From Actinomycetota bacterium (GTDB lineage Bacteria > Actinomycetota > CADDZG01 > WHSQ01): a stretch of DNA of 8,774 nt. The number at the start of each line of letters is the position of its first letter. Positions within the stretch are counted from its first letter, which is position 1. Shown piece by piece: positions 6,389-8,774 of the stretch. The notes under the pieces were generated by a model. It did no database searches, was not told the DNA's origin, and was given only the letters and a program-made list of their open reading frames with translations. Both the position numbers and the translations under genes were made by a program. The stretch covers positions 1-8,774 of the forward strand of contig JADDQX010000091.1 in assembly GCA_016781115.1 (NCBI GenBank). The letters run 5' to 3'.

Positions 6389-6916
6389 CTAGAGCCACCC
6401 GAGGCTGTTGAGGATCTCGTCGGCGACGTCTTGCGGCTTCTGCCTGTCATTTCGCACGACGACATCGCCGATCCCATACGACGCTATCTTCTCAGCGAGT
6501 GGGTCCGTCTTTTCGAGGAACAGCTTCAGCAGCGCGCCGAGTTCGCGGTTCCGTATTCGTTCTGCTCGAACCTCTGATGACGCTTCGAGCCGGACAACTG
6601 TCAGGTCTGATGATGCCAAAGCCCTTCTGAGGTCGTGTAGTTCCTGGTGATTTTCCAGCGTCATCGTCACGATGGCGCGTGTAATACCGACCTCCAGGAA
6701 GTTCGGCCATATGGCCGCGAGATTGCGCATCGCAAACCGCGTGCTGTACGGATCTTCCGGGTAAGGAGCCGGATACACCTCACCGAGCCAATCGACTTCG
6801 AGAAGCCCGTGCCGGATGTCGCTCTCATGGAGCAGTTCCGACATCGTCATCGCGATGGCTGTCTTTCCAACGCCGATCGTTCCCGTGACTACGACGACCG
6901 GAATGCGCCCAGGCAT
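6389..6916 (-). CDS. P-loop kinase-like protein (AAA_33 / adenylylsulfate kinase-like fold), substrate unknown
   Basis: A 175-residue soluble protein. A beta strand VVVVTG leads into Walker A GTIGVGKT (12-19). LEVDWL (39-44) places an aspartate and tryptophan where small-molecule kinases of this fold bind substrate. An arginine-rich segment (RAERIRNRE, 117-125) resembles a lid, and VVVRNDR (152-158) with a closing helix resembles the adenine-binding end of related kinases. Similar proteins are annotated in actinobacteria as AAA family ATPases or adenylylsulfate kinases. The sulfate-assimilation partners are absent here, so an APS kinase role is not supported. It is the first gene of an operon with the methyltransferase. 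ATG 6916 lacks a clear Shine-Dalgarno sequence but follows TAACGT by six bases, the layout of a leaderless transcript. Confidence 0.82.
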   Translation of the reverse strand: MPGRIPVVVVTGTIGVGKTAIAMTMSELLHESDIRHGLLEVDWLGEVYPAPYPEDPYSTRFAMRNLAAIWPNFLEVGITRAIVTMTLENHQELHDLRRALASSDLTVVRLEASSEVRAERIRNRELGALLKLFLEKTDPLAEKIASYGIGDVVVRNDRQKPQDVADEILNSLGWL

Positions 6917-6928
6917 CTTTCGACGTTA
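6917..6928 (-). promoter_or_regulatory. Putative leaderless promoter (-10) of the P-loop kinase gene
   Basis: Read on the minus strand, TAACGT (6928-6923) fits TANNNT and is followed by CGAAAG and then ATG 6916. Six to seven bases between such a -10 and the start codon places the transcription start at the ATG. No -35 is recognisable, and the assignment rests on this spacing only. Confidence 0.4.
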
Positions 6929-6960
6929 AGCGACCGGACGCTCGTCGGCCGCGCCCTCAT

Positions 6961-7197
6961 CTAGAACCGGTGCTCCGGCGTCAAGGCCACTCCTTCGTCG
7001 CGTCCCTTCGGGTATTTAGACCTTGACGCGTCGCGTAACCCGCGCTCGAGCGCTGGGTCGAGATTCGAGGGGCAGGTCACGACTCCATCTGGACCGACCC
7101 AAAGAATGGCACAGAGTGGTCCACGACTTCCTTTCCAGGAACGACCTGAACCCAACTCCACGGATGGAATCGCCCAGTTAGGTTCAGCGCATGCCAT
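6961..7197 (-). CDS. Doubtful small ORF, possible hypothetical protein
   Basis: An open frame of 78 codons (ATG 7197, TAG 6961-6963) fills most of the 274-base gap between the two divergent kinases. Its codons have only moderate third-position GC in the first half and higher in the second half. It has no recognisable domain and no clear Shine-Dalgarno sequence. Its start overlaps the first seven bases of the plus-strand uridine-kinase-like gene. A later start at the GTG for residue 13 (7161) is possible. It could be a real small protein, a decayed gene or chance. Confidence 0.25.
   Translation of the reverse strand: MACAEPNWAIPSVELGSGRSWKGSRGPLCAILWVGPDGVVTCPSNLDPALERGLRDASRSKYPKGRDEGVALTPEHRF
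7146..7187. repeat. Imperfect inverted repeat overlapping the uridine-kinase-like promoter
   Basis: CTGAACCCAAC (7146-7156) and GTTAGGTTCAG (7177-7187) pair at 10 of 11 positions. Inside, TCCA (7157-7160) can pair with TGGA (7165-7168), leaving an eight-base bulge (7169-7176). The right arm contains the putative -10 TAGGTT, so an operator is the simplest reading. The arms also fit the integron attC core patterns RYYYAAC and GTTRRRY, but the element is shorter than known attC sites. Confidence 0.55.
7179..7190 (+). promoter_or_regulatory. Putative leaderless promoter (-10) of the uridine-kinase-like gene
   Basis: TAGGTT (7179-7184) is followed by CAGCGC and then ATG 7191, the same TANNNT, six bases, ATG layout seen before the divergent kinase. 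There is no Shine-Dalgarno sequence near the ATG. No convincing -35 is visible. Confidence 0.4.
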
Positions 7198-7739
7198 TGC
7201 AGGTCTCGCGAGAGGAACTGGCAGACAGCATCAGCGACCTAGTCGCGTGCCATCCGGGAACGGCCTTCATTGCGATCGATGGTCTGGGCGCGAGCGGAAA
7301 GACGTATCTCACGCAGTGGCTCGTCTCAAAGCTCGACGCTGTGCGGGTCTGCTCGGATGACTTCTCTCGCCCTGGAGCTCCCCAATGGGAGTGGGAGCGA
7401 TTCCGGGAGCAAGTCCTCGCGCCCTTGAGCCGGGGTGAAGCGGCGAGGTATCAACGCTACGACTGGGAGGCAGACCGCCTAGCGGCGTGGCACCAGATCG
7501 AGTCCTCGGGCGTTGTGATCGCGGAGGGGGTGTCTATCTCGAGGGTCGAGCTGGGCGATCCGTGGGATGTGAAGGTGTGGGTGGAGTGCCCTTATGAGAT
7601 CAGACTAGCTCGAGGCATCGCTCGGGACGGTGAGGACATCTGGACGACCGGCGCGAACGAATGGATGCCGGAAGAGGACGCTTACGTTGTCGCACAGAGA
7701 CCTCAGGAGCGAGCCGACTACATCGTGCTTGGCTATTGA
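7191..7739 (+). CDS. Uridine kinase-like P-loop protein
   Basis: A 182-residue soluble protein of the uridine kinase / phosphoribulokinase-like P-loop group. FIAIDG (26-31) leads into Walker A GLGASGKT (31-38). SDDF (55-58) matches the Asp-containing substrate loop of uridine kinases, YQRYDW (87-92) corresponds to the YxxYDW-type segment of bacterial uridine kinase-like proteins, and VVIAEGV (108-114) is the usual strand carrying an acidic residue. The region around residues 133-147, including RLARGIARDG, is the likely lid. It is shorter than classical Udk (about 210 residues) and the substrate is not certain: a nucleoside, another sugar or an aminoglycoside-type compound could be phosphorylated. 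ATG 7191 is preferred because it directly follows the possible leaderless promoter and places the P-loop at the usual distance. It is convergent with the AadA-like gene. Confidence 0.85.
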   Translation: MPLQVSREELADSISDLVACHPGTAFIAIDGLGASGKTYLTQWLVSKLDAVRVCSDDFSRPGAPQWEWERFREQVLAPLSRGEAARYQRYDWEADRLAAWHQIESSGVVIAEGVSISRVELGDPWDVKVWVECPYEIRLARGIARDGEDIWTTGANEWMPEEDAYVVAQRPQERADYIVLGY

Positions 7740-7903
7740 CACAACCGAACGCGGTGTTGCTGTTCTCGAGCTTCGAGTGGCCCGCCCGCGCAGTGGACCG
7801 GCCGCTGTTGGTGGTTCGAACCTCAACACCCCTCGGTCGTTCTTGGTGCGCTGCGCTGCGACCTCGGTCGGCAGGTCGGCCTTCGGCCGAGAAAGAGCGG
7901 AGA
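7740..7903. other. Intergenic region between convergent genes, with small hairpins
   Basis: These 164 bases hold no convincing gene. TCGGCC (7876-7881) and GGCCGA (7885-7890) form a 6-bp hairpin with a three-base loop, and CTCGA/TCGAG (7765-7777) a smaller one. GGTTCGAACC (7813-7822) is a 10-bp palindrome that looks like a tRNA T-loop, but the flanks do not form a T-arm or acceptor stem. None has a T-run, so neither convergent gene has a typical intrinsic terminator. Confidence 0.45.
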
Positions 7904-8692
7904 TCAACCACGACGAGAAGAGCCCCTGATCTCAAGGATCACATGGTGGGCGTAAGAGCGTGCATCGGGGAGGGGGTCGCGGGACCAATGATCACGTTGC
8001 CCGACATACATCGAGCGGGCTTCCGCAAGCACCCAGGACGTGTTACTGGGAAGGCGAGCAAGGGCCCATTGAGCCGCGGCGTCCTTGGATAGGACCTCGT
8101 CGGTCTCCACGCTGGCCCACATCCTGGCGAGTGTCAGAACAACGTTTCGGGTGTCCCACTCGATGTCGCCGAGGAGTTCCTCGATGCCACCAAGGAGCGA
8201 TGCGACGTAGTCCTCGCGTGGGACCGGGTCGAATACGTCTGCAGGAGCCGGACCCAGCATTGGTGTATCGGCGAGAAGCGCCATGCGGATGAGCGACGCG
8301 AGATCGGGGTTGGCTGGGTCCCGCCAGGGCTGGACGTTGCCTCGGTCGTATTCGTCGTCCCACCAGTCGCCGTACTGGAAATCCATCCTCGGGGGATAGC
8401 GCCACGGTTTCACCTCGTGCTGAACAACAATGGTCAGTTCTAAATGGCGGGGCTTGCCTGACCGCTCCCTGAGTGCCGATACGAGGTTGCGCTTCTCTTG
8501 AAGGCTGGTAGATCTAGCCGACACCGCCATCACGTCGAGATCGCTCGAAGGCTTCAGCCCTCCGAGAACTGCAGAGCCGAACAGATAGACGCCGATGAGG
8601 TCTTCGCCGAGCGTTCCTTGCAGGAGGTTGACCACACCTTGGAGTTGCTCGGGGTCACCGGCTCTCTCGGGAGTGCTCGGGGAGATCCTCAT
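7904..8692 (-). CDS. AadA-like aminoglycoside nucleotidyltransferase, ANT(3'')(9) family
   Basis: A 262-residue protein, the usual AadA length, when started at ATG 8692. That start has GGAG four bases upstream; the frame extends to 8749 but adds an unconserved arginine-rich stretch. The N-terminal nucleotidyltransferase domain has LFGSAVLGGLKPSSDLDV (37-54) with metal-binding Asp51 and Asp53, and LELTIVV (84-90) with Glu85 at the place of the AadA catalytic base Glu87. KPWRYP (95-100), LADTPMLGPAP (140-150), FDPVPRED (154-161) and TRNVVLTLARMW (181-192) match the AadA helical domain. Family members transfer AMP from ATP to streptomycin or spectinomycin in the cytosol. Resistance is therefore plausible but untested for this divergent chromosomal copy. 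From memory, AadA Trp173 and Asp178 are needed only for streptomycin. By hand alignment Asp178 matches Asp176, but Trp173 matches Glu171, so streptomycin activity may be lost. Confidence 0.92.
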   Translation of the reverse strand: MRISPSTPERAGDPEQLQGVVNLLQGTLGEDLIGVYLFGSAVLGGLKPSSDLDVMAVSARSTSLQEKRNLVSALRERSGKPRHLELTIVVQHEVKPWRYPPRMDFQYGDWWDDEYDRGNVQPWRDPANPDLASLIRMALLADTPMLGPAPADVFDPVPREDYVASLLGGIEELLGDIEWDTRNVVLTLARMWASVETDEVLSKDAAAQWALARLPSNTSWVLAEARSMYVGQRDHWSRDPLPDARSYAHHVILEIRGSSRRG

Positions 8693-8774
8693 GATTCTCC
8701 ATCCTCGCGGACCTGGCACTACCTCCCTAGGCGCGGCGCCGCGCCGCAAGCAGCCGTTCCTGGTGACGCAACCG
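8693..8774. promoter_or_regulatory. Upstream region of the AadA-like gene with a 16-bp perfect palindrome
   Basis: Positions 8730-8745 are a perfect 16-bp GC-only palindrome, about 38 bases upstream of ATG 8692. On the minus strand GAGGATGGAG (8706-8697) supplies the ribosome binding site. The palindrome could be an operator, but such GC palindromes also arise by chance in GC-rich DNA. No -10/-35 pair is convincing, and the region runs off the window. Confidence 0.35.

Noticed and set aside
7146..7187. Functional integron attC site
   Set aside because: Only 42 bases, shorter than known attC sites, no integrase, no second copy at the other gene ends, and the genes are not in one orientation.
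7805..7840. tRNA 3' half suggested by GGTTCGAACC
   Set aside because: The T-stem does not pair on either strand, and no anticodon arm or acceptor stem can be found around it.
7630..7929. 99-codon plus-strand frame across the gap between the convergent genes
   Set aside because: It overlaps the end of the uridine-kinase-like gene in another frame and the start of the AadA-like 3' end, with no motif or ribosome binding site.

Overview
The window looks like a piece of a high-GC actinobacterial (Actinomycetota) chromosome, probably from an environmental or uncultured lineage. I infer this from the GC-rich codon usage, the close resemblance of the FmdB-type protein to mycobacterial Rv0991c (Ruc), the nearby galU, and promoter-like motifs of the TANNNT type. 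No rRNA, tRNA, insertion sequence or CRISPR array is visible. No stretch without a gene exceeds 300 bases; the longest, 6917-7190, may hold a doubtful small ORF.

Left part (1-1450): two tandem, clearly paralogous genes for secreted proteins of unknown function. The first is cut by the window edge. Each is followed by its own GC-rich hairpin terminator, and the second terminator looks bidirectional.

Middle part (1458-5670): a housekeeping-like block. On the minus strand an FmdB/Ruc-type zinc-ribbon gene overlaps a methylthioadenosine phosphorylase gene by one base (purine and methionine salvage). Divergent from it, on the plus strand, is a membrane-bound diguanylate cyclase (periplasmic sensor, HAMP, GAF, GGDEF with an intact inhibitory site). 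This is followed by galU (UDP-glucose synthesis), which ends in a terminator hairpin that contains its own stop codon.

Right part (5753-8774): an accessory-looking block of four small enzyme genes in mixed orientation. They are a P-loop kinase and a SAM methyltransferase in a minus-strand operon, a divergent uridine-kinase-like P-loop protein, and a convergent AadA-like aminoglycoside nucleotidyltransferase. The two kinases seem to have leaderless promoters (TANNNT, 6 nt, ATG), whereas the secreted-protein, diguanylate cyclase and galU genes have clear Shine-Dalgarno sequences. This block sits where mycobacteria carry other genes after galU, so it may be a lineage-specific insertion. I see no integrase, transposase or confirmed attachment site.

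Nothing here proves a new multi-gene system. The points most worth following are the tandem secreted family, the orphan kinase-methyltransferase pair, the AadA homologue with an apparently altered drug-recognition residue, and the imperfect inverted repeat over the putative leaderless promoter of the uridine-kinase-like gene.
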